Shown: piece after piece, positions 26,081 to 35,028 of the stretch
Layout: the number at the start of each line of letters is the position of its first letter
How positions within the stretch are numbered: the first letter of the stretch is position 1
Assembly (NCBI GenBank): GCA_016190665.1
Contig: JACPQD010000044.1
Span: 17,708-81,707, forward strand
Direction of reading: 5' to 3'
DNA: 64,000 nt
From: Chloroflexota bacterium
GTDB taxonomy: Bacteria; Chloroflexota; Dehalococcoidia; JACPQD01
Notes under the pieces: model-generated
Seen by the model: only the letters and a program-made list of their open reading frames with translations
What the model was told of the DNA's origin: nothing
The model's database searches: none
Made by a program: the position numbers and the translations under genes

Positions 26081-26941
26081 TTACGAGCTACCTTTGAGCA
26101 GCCCCGTCGGTATCGCTGATTCGCAGGGGACGGCGGTGAGGCAGAAGCCGCACGTCACTCTCTCAATCTCGTACGGTTTGGCCAGGTGGGTGAACTGGGC
26201 CCTGAAATCGAAGCACTTTATCTTGTCATGGCCCTTCTCGGTGATAGCGCCGGAGGGGCAGCGCTCGATGCACCGGCCGCAGGAGCCGTTCAGCACATAT
26301 GGGCAATATGCGGTGTGGGACGTGTACTCGCGCGGGGACGCGGGCAGCGCCAGGTCAGTCACGACGCTGCCGCAAAACATGGCCATCCCTTTCGGCGTTA
26401 TCAGGCCATCGTTGTGGCTGAAGGTGCCCAGCCCGGCGGCGTAGGCAACGTGTCGCTCCGACCAGTTGGAGGACTGGTCTGTCGGTGTGACGATCCTCCG
26501 CCAGAAGGCGGCGGTGTAGGGCGCCACGGCGGCGTAGCCCTGTCGTTGCAGGTAATCGACCATTTGCGCCCGCAACACATCGTTGAAGCGGGGGGCGTAA
26601 TGCATGCCGTGGGCCCAGATCTTGGTGGGAGTGGTCTTCTCACGCCTCATCGACGCCTTGATCTTCGTGGCGAGGGGCAGGACCCAGGAGATCACGCTGA
26701 CGCTCTCCGCTTCTTTTCCCGTCGCTTTCTGAAGCGCCTCGGCCGGCGTCATATGATAGTCGCCGATGATAGTCTTGTACTCGGCGAAGAGAGGGTCGTC
26801 GCCACTGGCGAACCCAACCAGCGGCTCCTCGAAGATCGGCGAGTTGTCAATGAAGCGCATGCGGTTGCCCTCGCTCTCCTTCGTGATCCTCTTGACGAGA
26901 GCATCGATGCCTTCCTGTGTTAATGTGATGTCGGTGGACAT
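26081..26941 (-). CDS. 4Fe-4S protein related to QueG/reductive dehalogenases
   Basis: A 286-residue protein. Two cysteine groups, CPYVLNGSCGRCIERCPSGAI and later CGFCLTAVPC, bind iron-sulfur clusters, and GLGTFSHNDGLITPKGMAMFCGSVVTDL is the block shared with QueG-like proteins. There is no Tat signal and no corrinoid-binding region I can identify, so it is not a classical reductive dehalogenase. GGGGGA precedes the ATG. It lies upstream of the toxin-antitoxin cluster and downstream of the M29/NicX-like gene. Confidence 0.75.
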   Translation of the reverse strand: MSTDITLTQEGIDALVKRITKESEGNRMRFIDNSPIFEEPLVGFASGDDPLFAEYKTIIGDYHMTPAEALQKATGKEAESVSVISWVLPLATKIKASMRREKTTPTKIWAHGMHYAPRFNDVLRAQMVDYLQRQGYAAVAPYTAAFWRRIVTPTDQSSNWSERHVAYAAGLGTFSHNDGLITPKGMAMFCGSVVTDLALPASPREYTSHTAYCPYVLNGSCGRCIERCPSGAITEKGHDKIKCFDFRAQFTHLAKPYEIERVTCGFCLTAVPCESAIPTGLLKGSS

Positions 26942-26993
26942 GTTCCCCCCTTGTCGGGTCGATCGACTAATCCGACGCTTGACTGTTTCGCCG

Positions 26994-27962
26994 CTACCGG
27001 ATCAACACCTCGCCGTCTCGTACAATGGCTTTCCCGTCCAACTCCACAGTGGGCCTGGTGACTATGGCATCGATGTGGCTCCTGCTCGCGCTCTTGCCTC
27101 CGAGCAATACATTTCTGCCGATGCCGATATGCGCGGTGCCGAGGATGGCGCAGTCGTATCTAACGCCGGTGGGTCTCCTGGGGACGGTGTGGCTCGCCCC
27201 GATGGCGAACTCGCCTATGTTTCCGGCATCGGCGTCGGTGGCGACTATGCGGCTCAGCCTCGCGACGTCCTCCGGGTTCCCCGAGATGTCCGCCACTCGG
27301 CCCCTGGCCACTCTGACTACGAGCGGCGTCGAGAGCAGGTGGCCCGAGCCATTCACTTCGACATCGTACACGAGAGTGCCACTGGCGGTGCCTTCAACGG
27401 GGGCCACCGGAGATTCGGCGTAGTCAGGGAGGAAGACGCCGTTAATGGGGTGCATTACCGTGCCGCTTCTGCCTTTAACGCTCATAGTCAGGTCTGTACC
27501 TTGCGGCGTGGTCACTTTTATCACGTCTGCCTGGGTGAAAAGCTGAGCTAACCTCTCGGCGCGCTCCTTCATTTCAAAGATATCCCGCTCCGAGAAAGGC
27601 TTGCGCAGGTAATCCTCCGACAGGCCAAGGGTGGCGTACAGCCTGCCTCCCCTTGCCCGCAGCGTCTCATGGACGGCCGTGTGCCCGGAAATTGGAGTCA
27701 CCTTTTCGCCGGCGCCGAAGACGGCATCGGCCGCCAGCATGGCCGCGACTGTGGTCTTGCGAGGCTCCTCGGCGTTGTTTTGCTTTGGCGGGGCGACCAG
27801 GTAGACCACCTTGGCGCCGCGGGCCCGAGCGGCTGCCGCCACGGCGTCCGCGATCGCCCTGGGACGTGCATAGTCATCGGCGACAATCAGCAGGTCCTCT
27901 TCCGGCTTTATTCGGATACAAGTATCCACGATTAGCCTGATCGCCTCAGTCTGCTCCAGCAT
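26994..27962 (-). CDS. M29 aminopeptidase/NicX-like protein
   Basis: A 322-residue protein. The opening EAIRLIVDTCIRIKPEEDLLIVADD and the end region HIGIGRNVLLGGKSASRSHIDAIVTRPTVELDGK fit the family joining M29 leucyl aminopeptidases and 2,5-dihydroxypyridine dioxygenase NicX. Candidate metal ligands are the Glu/His/Asp in GEFAIG, HIG and HID. Such proteins act in peptide or N-heterocycle breakdown. The neighbours (CoA transferase, dehydratase, binding proteins) favour catabolism, with the substrate unknown. Confidence 0.75.
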   Translation of the reverse strand: MLEQTEAIRLIVDTCIRIKPEEDLLIVADDYARPRAIADAVAAAARARGAKVVYLVAPPKQNNAEEPRKTTVAAMLAADAVFGAGEKVTPISGHTAVHETLRARGGRLYATLGLSEDYLRKPFSERDIFEMKERAERLAQLFTQADVIKVTTPQGTDLTMSVKGRSGTVMHPINGVFLPDYAESPVAPVEGTASGTLVYDVEVNGSGHLLSTPLVVRVARGRVADISGNPEDVARLSRIVATDADAGNIGEFAIGASHTVPRRPTGVRYDCAILGTAHIGIGRNVLLGGKSASRSHIDAIVTRPTVELDGKAIVRDGEVLIR

Positions 27963-28010
27963 TGGCTGCCCTTTCCGAGTGCTCCTCGTCGGATATTGCT
28001 TGCGGTGGAC

Positions 28011-29171
28011 TTAGATGACCTTGTCCTGCGCCAGCTTCGAAATCTCGTCGGCGCTCAGACCCAGCACCCCACCGTAAATCTCCTGGTTATGCTCGCCGGG
28101 CGTCGCCACCCGCCCGACCTTCCAGGGGATATCGGACATCTTTATCGTCTCCCCGGGCACCAGCATCTTGGACTCCGAGCCGGGAGCCACCTCGACCTCG
28201 ACCATCATCCGCCTTTCCCACAGATGGGGGTCCTTGACAACCTGCTGGATGGTCTGGACAGGCCCCGACGGGACATCTGCTTCTTCCATAACGCGCAAGA
28301 CTTCGGCGACCGGCTTGTCCTTGGCCCATTCGCGCAACAGCTTCTGCCGTTCCCGGGCCACGTCCCTGGCCGGCGTGAGGCCGCCGAACTTGGGATCGTG
28401 CAGCACATCCTCACGGCCCATGGCTTTGTAGGCCTGTTCCCACTGATGGGCGCGGCTGGGGTTGACGGCGACGCTCCCGTCCTTGCACTGAATAGTGATC
28501 TGGGTGCGCCCCGAAACCTTGCCGGAGTGATAGCAGTCGGCGATCTCCAGGTCGACCAGCGTCAAGGCGGAGTCCAGCAGTCCCATCTCCACCCACTGCC
28601 CTCGTCCGCTGAACTGCCGGTGAAAGAGGGCCGCCAGCGCGCCGATGGTGAGGTGGAGGGCAGTGCTGCGGTCGACGATGGGCGCGGCAGCCAGAATGGG
28701 GGTGCCGTATTCCTCGCCAGTGAGGTAGGCGATGCCGCTCATGGCCTGGCCGATGACATCGTAGGCGGGCCGCTCGCGGTATGGTCCGTACTGCCCGAAC
28801 CCGGAGCCGGATACCAGAATGATGCGCGGGTTGATCTCGCTCAGGGTCTTGTAGCCGAAGCCCATCTTGTCCATGATGCCCGGGCGGAAGTTCTCCAGCA
28901 CGATGTCGGAGCGCTTCACCAGTTCCCGAAAGATCTCCTTGGCCCGCTCGTCGCGCATATTGAGGGTGATGCTCTTCTTGCCACGGTTGTACTGGGCGAA
29001 ACCGATGCCGTGCCCGTCAACGTAAGGGGCGCGGGCGCGGCCCTCGTCGCCGCCCACTTTCTCTATCTTGATGACTTCGGCCCCCAGATCGCGCAACAGC
29101 AAACCGCAGCGGGGTCCAGCCTGCGCGCGCGCCAGTTCCAGCACGCGAATACCTTCGAGACAAACGGGCAT
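28011..29171 (-). CDS. CoA transferase family III (CaiB/BaiF)
   Basis: A 386-residue class III CoA transferase. It opens LEGIRVLELARAQAGPRCGLLLRDLGAEVIKIE. GFGYKTLSEINPRIILVSGSGFGQYGPYRERPAYD is the family core, and the preceding FRPGIMDK region holds the usual contacts. The catalytic Asp would be in SIVDRSTA-like AAPIVDRS or VDLEIAD; I cannot fix it without an alignment. I start at ATG 29171 with AAAGGAG upstream. It would move CoA onto a carboxylic acid for degradation, upstream of the dehydratase. Confidence 0.92.
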   Translation of the reverse strand: MPVCLEGIRVLELARAQAGPRCGLLLRDLGAEVIKIEKVGGDEGRARAPYVDGHGIGFAQYNRGKKSITLNMRDERAKEIFRELVKRSDIVLENFRPGIMDKMGFGYKTLSEINPRIILVSGSGFGQYGPYRERPAYDVIGQAMSGIAYLTGEEYGTPILAAAPIVDRSTALHLTIGALAALFHRQFSGRGQWVEMGLLDSALTLVDLEIADCYHSGKVSGRTQITIQCKDGSVAVNPSRAHQWEQAYKAMGREDVLHDPKFGGLTPARDVARERQKLLREWAKDKPVAEVLRVMEEADVPSGPVQTIQQVVKDPHLWERRMMVEVEVAPGSESKMLVPGETIKMSDIPWKVGRVATPGEHNQEIYGGVLGLSADEISKLAQDKVI

Positions 29172-29280
29172 TTCGAACTCCTTTTCTAAGTTTCCTGTTT
29201 CTGGCAATCCTAGCAGACGGCGCCGCGCCTGTCAATCCGAGAGCCGCTTGCGAGAGCGGAGCCGTGGAGAGGACTTGCTC

Positions 29281-30417
29281 CTAGCCTCTGCTGGGGAGGG
29301 CCGCCGTCGCCACGCCCTGGGAGTTTCGCTCCCCTCGCTGGTTGTCGCCGGTGAGCTCGCATTCCACCAGATTCTCGCCGTTTTCAAGGTACTTCCGCGT
29401 GATCTTGCCGCGGATCCATGTGGTATCCCCTAGGAAGTTGGGGCGACGCAGCTCCACCGATAGCGACTTCAGCCAGCCGTCGTCGCCCATCCAGTTGGTC
29501 ATCAGGTGGCCGTACCAGGAGATGCGCTGCCCGCCGACGTCGTAGCCCGTAGGGAAACCCAGGTCCGCGGCGAAATCCGGGTCCCAGTGGCCGCGAGGAG
29601 GCACGTCGGGGACGTTGGACTGGTCTCGGATGCCCGCCGCCGGGTGCGCCCGCAGATACAGTTGCACGATACGGTCCGTCATGCAGAAATGGCCGCCCCA
29701 TCCCTGGAAGAAGGTTATCAGGCTGGTCACCGTTAGCGGCCCCTTCACGACGTGGCCGATGCTGTCCCCCTCAGCCACGTCCTCCCAGTACCTCGGGGTA
29801 GCGCCGCGCAACTCCTCTCTGTCGTAGTCGGCCTCAATGGCCTGAAGCTCTTCCTCCGTATAGCGATACCTCTTTATGTCGGAGTACTTGCCCTTCTCCC
29901 TGGGCTTGCCCCTCTCGTAGGACATATTGTGCATGATGTATCGGGAGACGCGCTCGCCCTTCTGGTTGGTGAAGCTGACCTCCTGCAACTGCTGGAACAT
30001 GCGCCCCACGTAGGCGCTGCCCTTCTCGATGACGTCGATGAGCTTCGATACTGCCTTGACCCTGTCGTCGATGAAAACGGGCTTGTGGAAGTTCCAGGCG
30101 TCGCCGCTCCAGAGGGAGTGGATGCCCGGCAGGCGCGCGCCGCGGCTTCCCTTGTCCTCGGGGTACCAGAGCGGCCCGCAGTTGCAGCTATAGGGGAAGG
30201 TGGGGGGGGCAATTATGCCGCCGTATCTGGTCGTCCGTGCGTATTCCTCGCGCCACCACAACGGGTTGGGGTCGCCGATGCCCCAGGCCCAGTGCCTTAT
30301 GGCGTCTCTGGTGGCCTCCTCGTGCCACTGGTTTCGATAAGGGCGCTCTACCCCGATGGTGCTCCGCAAGCGAGCCAGCATCTCGTCCGTGATTTTCGCG
30401 TATTTTTTTTCGGGCAT
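29281..30417 (-). CDS. FAS1-like/MaoC-type dehydratase
   Basis: A 378-residue protein. The N-terminal hot-dog domain (HWAWGIGDPNPLWWREEYARTTRYGGIIAPPTFPY) is the FAS1-like dehydratase type. A second hot-dog domain follows, with FQGWGGHFCMTDRIV and SWYGHLMTNWMGDDGWLKSL. The pattern is that of acyl-CoA hydratases/dehydratases found beside CaiB-type transferases. It directly precedes the CoA transferase on the same strand, so the two probably handle the same acyl-CoA. Confidence 0.85.
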   Translation of the reverse strand: MPEKKYAKITDEMLARLRSTIGVERPYRNQWHEEATRDAIRHWAWGIGDPNPLWWREEYARTTRYGGIIAPPTFPYSCNCGPLWYPEDKGSRGARLPGIHSLWSGDAWNFHKPVFIDDRVKAVSKLIDVIEKGSAYVGRMFQQLQEVSFTNQKGERVSRYIMHNMSYERGKPREKGKYSDIKRYRYTEEELQAIEADYDREELRGATPRYWEDVAEGDSIGHVVKGPLTVTSLITFFQGWGGHFCMTDRIVQLYLRAHPAAGIRDQSNVPDVPPRGHWDPDFAADLGFPTGYDVGGQRISWYGHLMTNWMGDDGWLKSLSVELRRPNFLGDTTWIRGKITRKYLENGENLVECELTGDNQRGERNSQGVATAALPSRG

Positions 30418-30434
30418 GGTTTCTCCCGTGACCT

Positions 30435-30465
30435 TTGGACAGAGTGGACGAGGTGGACGGAGCGG
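30435..30465. repeat. 9-bp tandem repeat, variant unit
   Basis: GGAC-based 9-mers (GGACGAGGT-like), about three and a half units, between the dehydratase and a binding-protein gene. A degenerate relative of the GTCYGACNN repeats. Confidence 0.5.
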
Positions 30466-30498
30466 ACCCCCTACTCCCTGCTCCCTTCTCCTTTCTCC

Positions 30499-32163
30499 CT
30501 ACCGACACCCCTCGTCCAGCCAGACGTTCTGCCACTTGAGGTTGTTGTGCCCGCCTATCTGCTTCTCAGGGTAGTAGCCTTTGACGCATTTCCAGTAGGG
30601 CAGCTCGTAAATCTGATGATAGAGCACGGGTGTGGGCGCCTGGTCCAAGACCCTCCTCTGGATGTTGAGAACGATATCCTTGCGCTTCGCCGGATCGAGG
30701 GTGAGCGACTGCTCCTGGTACCAGTCGTTCACCTGCTTGTCATTGAAGCCGCTGTAGTTCCGGCCGCCGCCGGCGATGTAGAAGGCCAGGAAGAGGTCCG
30801 GCTCGTCGATCGGCTGGGTGGGCAGATAGACGCTCATGGCGAAGTCGCCGGTGACGAAGCGCTTCTCCAGCGTGGCCACATCCACCACCTTGATCGAGAC
30901 GTCGATTCCGATGGCCCTGAGCTGGTCCTGGACGTAGACGGTCTGTTTCGTGTACTGGGTGGCTATCGCTGCCTCCACCGGGAGCCCCCTGGGGTGGCCG
31001 GCCTCGGCGAGCAAGGCTTTGGCCCGGTCGATATCGGCGGCGCTCACGCCGCGGTAGCCCGGGCGCTTCAAGAGCTCATCCTCGGGTACCGCCCAGGGCC
31101 CGCGGATCATCGGCCCGGCAAGCTCGCCTCGTCCTTCCACCACCTCCAGCATCTTCTTCCGGTCGATGGCCAGGTCCACCGCTTGCCTGACGCGCAGATC
31201 GCTAAAGGGCGGGCGGGTGACGTTCAGGTAGACGACGCCCAGCGCCAGTCCCGGGAAGCGGGCGACGTTCACTTTGTCCGCCACCTCCCTCTTGAGAAGG
31301 TCAGCGTGGGAAGGTGTCAGGTTGGCGGAGGAGATATGGTACGTCCGCACCTGCCCGGTGCGGAAGGCGGCGAACCGGGCCGCCTCGTCGGGGATGAGAT
31401 ACTGGGTGATGCCCGCCAGATAGGGCCGGCCGGGGATGAAGTAGTCCTCATTCTTCACCAACTCGACGCTGCCGCCGCGGTTGTACCGCTTCAGCTTGAA
31501 GGGCCCGGTGCCCAGCACCGTATACTCCATGGTCTTGTGGTCCTTGAGGTACTGCGGCGGCATCATGACGGCAGCCGAGCCGATAGCCATGCCGGCGATG
31601 AAAAACGGGCTGGGATATTTGAGATAGACCTCCACCGTGCTGGCGTCCGGCGCCTCCGCCTTCTCGACGGGGACCACTATCTCCTTGCGGCTGATGGCCA
31701 CCCCCTCCGGCGGCTTCAGCCAGCGGTCGAAATTGAACTTCACGTCCGCCGCCGTCAGCGGCTTGCCGTCGTGCCAGCGCACGTTCTTGCGAAGGGTGAA
31801 GGTCACCTTCTTGGCATCGGGGCTCAACCGGTAGCTCTCGGCGAGGTCGGGGATGATCTTCCGGCCGTCCTCGGGGTCGTACTGGAGCAGCCCGCTATAG
31901 GCGGAAGCAATCTGGTCCGCCGGCAAACTGCGTCCTGTAACGTGGAGGTCGAAGGTGCCCTCGTCCCTGGCCCCGGCGTGTTTCAAGACCCCGCCGGACT
32001 TGGGCAGCTCGGCCGCGGCCTTGGGGGTGGCGGCTGGGGCGGCGGGTTTGGCGGTGGCCGGCCCGGCCGGCTGGGCCGTCGGGGCTGGGGCGGCCGCTGG
32101 GGCGCAGCTCGCCAACAGCGCCAGCACGGTTAGACCACCCAAGGGGATTAGAAGCGTTTTCAT
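30499..32163 (-). CDS. Family-5 ABC substrate-binding lipoprotein
   Basis: A 554-residue SBP_bac_5 protein. The lipobox LLASC is followed by an Ala/Pro linker, then GGVLKHAGARDEGTFDLHVTGR. WHDGKPLTAADVKFNFDRWLKPPEGV and GTGPFKLKRYNRGGSVELVKNEDYFI make it a close paralogue of the protein at 23187. I start at ATG 32163, which has AGGAGGT upstream. The sequence ends WQNVWLDEGCR, similar to VWLDEGC in the 23187 protein. Confidence 0.9.
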   Translation of the reverse strand: MKTLLIPLGGLTVLALLASCAPAAAPAPTAQPAGPATAKPAAPAATPKAAAELPKSGGVLKHAGARDEGTFDLHVTGRSLPADQIASAYSGLLQYDPEDGRKIIPDLAESYRLSPDAKKVTFTLRKNVRWHDGKPLTAADVKFNFDRWLKPPEGVAISRKEIVVPVEKAEAPDASTVEVYLKYPSPFFIAGMAIGSAAVMMPPQYLKDHKTMEYTVLGTGPFKLKRYNRGGSVELVKNEDYFIPGRPYLAGITQYLIPDEAARFAAFRTGQVRTYHISSANLTPSHADLLKREVADKVNVARFPGLALGVVYLNVTRPPFSDLRVRQAVDLAIDRKKMLEVVEGRGELAGPMIRGPWAVPEDELLKRPGYRGVSAADIDRAKALLAEAGHPRGLPVEAAIATQYTKQTVYVQDQLRAIGIDVSIKVVDVATLEKRFVTGDFAMSVYLPTQPIDEPDLFLAFYIAGGGRNYSGFNDKQVNDWYQEQSLTLDPAKRKDIVLNIQRRVLDQAPTPVLYHQIYELPYWKCVKGYYPEKQIGGHNNLKWQNVWLDEGCR

Positions 32164-32240
32164 TTCAGACCTCCTGTGGGCCGATCCCACTGCTGTGAAA
32201 GTGTCCATTCCTCTGCCTGAGCTGGGGGTTAGGTGGTAGG

Positions 32241-32276
32241 GTCAGACCCGTCTGACCTGTCAGACTCGTCTGACTG
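32241..32276. repeat. 9-bp tandem repeat GTCYGACNN, four units
   Basis: Units GTCAGACCC, GTCTGACCT, GTCAGACTC, GTCTGACTG lie between two binding-protein genes. Confidence 0.7.
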
Positions 32277-32295
32277 GCCCTCCGTCCCCTGCCCC

Positions 32296-33969
32296 CTACT
32301 TCGCCAGCCACACGTGGGCGTATTTGTTATTGTTATAGACGCTGATGCCTGGCTTGAAGTCCTCCATCTCCGGCCAGCTAGCCATGATGCCACGGGACCA
32401 GAAGAGGGGGGCGTTGGGGGCCAGCTCAAAGAGCCTCTCGCCCAACTCCAGAAGGATCTTCTTCCGCTCTGCCGGGTCCATGGCGCTAGCCTGCCTGGCG
32501 AACAAGTCATCGACGGTCTTATCTTCCAGACCCATCCATCGGGTGGACCCCTGGCTGTGATAATACCTCGTCATGTGGTCCGGGTCGTCGGTCCGCAGCC
32601 CGATGGGCTGCGCCACCGACTCGAAAACCAATTGGTCCAACAAAGGAAGGAATACCGAGCTCTCCCTGACAACTATCTCGAGCTCGATCCCTATCTTGGC
32701 CAACTGGTCCTTGGAGAAGACGGCGATATCTTCGGTATAGTTGGCGCGGGCCAGTATCCTCGTCTTGAAGCCGTTGGGGAAGCCTGCTTCCGCCAGGAGC
32801 TTTTTCGCCTCGGCGATATCGGCGTCCTTCGGCTGCCGGTAGCCGGGCCGTTTGGCTAACTCCTCCCCGGGGATGGACCACCGGCTCGGGGCGAACTGGG
32901 CGCCAATCTCCCCCTCTCCATCGAGCAGGACCTTGATGGCGGCCTGCCGGTCAAGGGCCAGGTTCACCGCGCGGCGGAGGCGCACATCATTAAAGGGTGG
33001 CTTGTTGGTCACCATCTCGAACCAGCGGCTGGCCAGGGGATTGAAACGGTATACCTTGGCTGTGGGCATCTCCTTCTCGATAATGCGGGCCTGCGACGCC
33101 TTTATCCCCGCTGTGCTCACCAGCGGCCCCATGAACTTGATCTGCCCGGTGCGGAAGGTGGCCAGCCTGGTGCTATCGTCCTTTACGACATAGTATTTCA
33201 CGCCGTCGAGATAGGGTCGGCCCGGGACGAAATAGTCGCGGTTCTTGACAACCTCGTAAGCGACCCCGGTGGCGTAGTCCTTGAATTTGAAGGGCCCGGT
33301 GCCCACGACATCGCTTTTCATGTGACCTTTGGCCTCGACGACATGCTTGGGGAAGACTACTATCTGGCCGCCCGCCAGGCCGTCAAGAAAAGCGGCATGC
33401 TGAAACTTGAGGGTCACCCTTACCGTATCCCGGTCCGGGGCAGCCACGCTCCCGATGGCGCGCAAGGTGTCTTTCATCGGGCTTCGGACCCCAGCCGGAG
33501 GATTGTACAATCTCTCCAGGCTGAATTTCACGTCCTCCGCGGTAAGCTCCCTCCCGTCGTGAAACTTCACCCCTTTGCGCAAGGAGAAGACGTAGGTCAA
33601 ACCATCGGCGCTGACATCCCACTTCTGCGCCAGGTCCCCGACGATCTTCTCCGGGTCGTTGGGGTCGTAGTAGACGAGATTGTTGTAGCTCGACTGCACC
33701 ATATTCATCAGGAAGGTGTTCTCCTGGTGAACGTCGAGGCTCGGCACATCAGCGTACATGGAAGTCGTCAGGATACCGCCATATCGCGGTTGTCTGGGGG
33801 CAGCCTTAGGCGTTGGGCTTGGGGCAGCCGGCTTCGCTGCCGGAACCGCGGCGGGCGCCTCCGCCGGCCTGACCGTTGGCGCCGGGGCCGCCGCCGGGCC
33901 GCAGCTTGTTAACGGCAGCCCCAGGAAGGTCAGACAACTCGCGAACACGATAGATTTCCTATGAATCAC
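32296..33969 (-). CDS. Family-5 ABC substrate-binding lipoprotein
   Basis: A 557-residue SBP_bac_5 protein with lipobox LPLTSC, an Ala/Pro linker and the domain from RYGGILTTSMYADVPSLDVHQ. FHDGRELTAEDVKFSLERLYNPP and GTGPFKFKDYATGVAYEVVKNRDYFV are family marks. It ends YAHVWLAK, like the 19937 protein (FQALWLAK), so these two form a second paralogue pair. The start is GTG 33969 with GAGGAGGT upstream. No permease or ATPase is nearby. Confidence 0.9.
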   Translation of the reverse strand: MIHRKSIVFASCLTFLGLPLTSCGPAAAPAPTVRPAEAPAAVPAAKPAAPSPTPKAAPRQPRYGGILTTSMYADVPSLDVHQENTFLMNMVQSSYNNLVYYDPNDPEKIVGDLAQKWDVSADGLTYVFSLRKGVKFHDGRELTAEDVKFSLERLYNPPAGVRSPMKDTLRAIGSVAAPDRDTVRVTLKFQHAAFLDGLAGGQIVVFPKHVVEAKGHMKSDVVGTGPFKFKDYATGVAYEVVKNRDYFVPGRPYLDGVKYYVVKDDSTRLATFRTGQIKFMGPLVSTAGIKASQARIIEKEMPTAKVYRFNPLASRWFEMVTNKPPFNDVRLRRAVNLALDRQAAIKVLLDGEGEIGAQFAPSRWSIPGEELAKRPGYRQPKDADIAEAKKLLAEAGFPNGFKTRILARANYTEDIAVFSKDQLAKIGIELEIVVRESSVFLPLLDQLVFESVAQPIGLRTDDPDHMTRYYHSQGSTRWMGLEDKTVDDLFARQASAMDPAERKKILLELGERLFELAPNAPLFWSRGIMASWPEMEDFKPGISVYNNNKYAHVWLAK

Positions 33970-34752
33970 CGTGGACCTCCTCGTGGTGTACCAGCTAGCC
34001 GTTTTCGTCGTCGGGCAAGCCGGATGAATGCGGGCCCGAAGTCTTTCATTTCGGCGCCCTCAAAATACTGCATTGCCTGGCGCCTGTCAAGGGGGGCCGA
34101 ACGCGGGCGCGTCTACGACGACCGTCACCAGTATCGGCGAGTGGCCCGGGCCTGAAGTCCACTCATGCCACGTCACAGTTACTGTTAATTGGGAGCGGCG
34201 CCGGCGAGCCGAGGACGTCAAGGGTTCCAGCCGGACATCTTTGTTGCAGCGAGAGCGCCATATTCGCCCGTGCGTAGGAGACTGATTCCGCGAGGGTAGC
34301 GCCTCCGGTTTCAATCCGCTCATCAGCCCTTTCCCATACTGCGGCGAGCTATATAGGCACAGCATAATCACACCATAAATCCTCCGCGGCACACTAGAAT
34401 GAGCACTTGTATTGCTGTGAGCTTTATGCTCCACGCTAAAGAAACACTAGAAATCGTTGGAGATACGTTATGATGCGCACTCTCGTAGTGTAAACTAGGG
34501 ATAGAGTCATGTTGGTGCCAGCAACCTCCAACTGTTTATGTCTTAGGGCAATACTTGCAGCTTATCCTTGCGGCTCTCTTCGCTTTCGAAGGGGCATACG
34601 AACGGTCACACGTTTCCGGAAGAGGTTAACGATAATCATTCAAATTCCCCTGTTGGACTGAGAAACTGACGCCAACGCGGCAATCCGAAGGCGCGGGAGG
34701 AAGCTGCGCCAGAATGCCAGGACGTATCATAAAACAAGCAGAAAGGAGCAGG
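33970..34752. other. Intergenic region upstream of the RiPP locus
   Basis: About 780 bp. The first half is GC-rich and has protein-like but unassignable reading frames. From about 34340 it becomes clearly more AT-rich than its surroundings, as expected for a promoter zone or acquired DNA. No gene, tRNA or strong promoter could be supported. Confidence 0.4.
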
Positions 34753-34965
34753 ATGAACGAGAAGGCCAAAGCCCGCATGGAACCACTAAGCATCGATCCT
34801 CTGATTCGGTCTAAGGGAGCAAAGTTAACGACCGATCCTGCGTTCCGAGAAATCACCGCGGGACTTCAGGCGAAGATCACGGAAATGTTGAAGAACCCGG
34901 AGGCGTTGGGCGCCTGTTGCATTCAGGGCTGTTGCGTGAGTTGGTGCTGCGTGCAGCTCCACTAA
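34753..34965 (+). CDS. RiPP precursor peptide with CC-x3-CC-x3-CC core
   Basis: A 70-residue peptide. A charged, cysteine-free leader (residues 1-54, including PAFREITAGLQAKITEMLKNPEAL) ends in GA and is followed by the core CCIQGCCVSWCCVQLH (55-70), three Cys pairs spaced by three residues. The start ATG 34753 has AAAGGAG at the right distance; an in-frame ATG 39 bp upstream lacks one. The next gene, 63 bp away, is a radical SAM/SPASM enzyme, and a strong hairpin lies between. The layout is that of a ribosomally made, radical-SAM-modified peptide with thioether or similar links on the cysteines. I do not recognise the core as any named class. Confidence 0.82.
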   Translation: MNEKAKARMEPLSIDPLIRSKGAKLTTDPAFREITAGLQAKITEMLKNPEALGACCIQGCCVSWCCVQLH

Positions 34966-34972
34966 GTTAGGT

Positions 34973-35005
34973 GCTCCTTCCGCTGCTTCCTCCAGCGGAA
35001 GGAGC
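34973..35005 (+). terminator. Hairpin between precursor and radical SAM gene (attenuator-like)
   Basis: Perfect 13-bp arms GCTCCTTCCGCTG (34973-34985) and CAGCGGAAGGAGC (34993-35005) around a 7-nt loop, followed by TTCTCTGGTT. The weak T-run suggests partial termination, which would give more precursor than enzyme. The ribosome site of the next gene (AGGAGG) lies just beyond. Confidence 0.7.
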
Positions 35006-35028
35006 TTCTCTGGTTAGGAGGCAAACTC

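Noticed and set aside
29752..32133. 793-codon plus-strand ORF
   Set aside because: Antisense to the dehydratase and a binding-protein gene with clear domains; no domain of its own.
34626..34856. Minus-strand ORF with a lipoprotein-like segment (ILLLSACF)
   Set aside because: It is antisense to the RiPP precursor, has no good ribosome site and no homology that I recognise.
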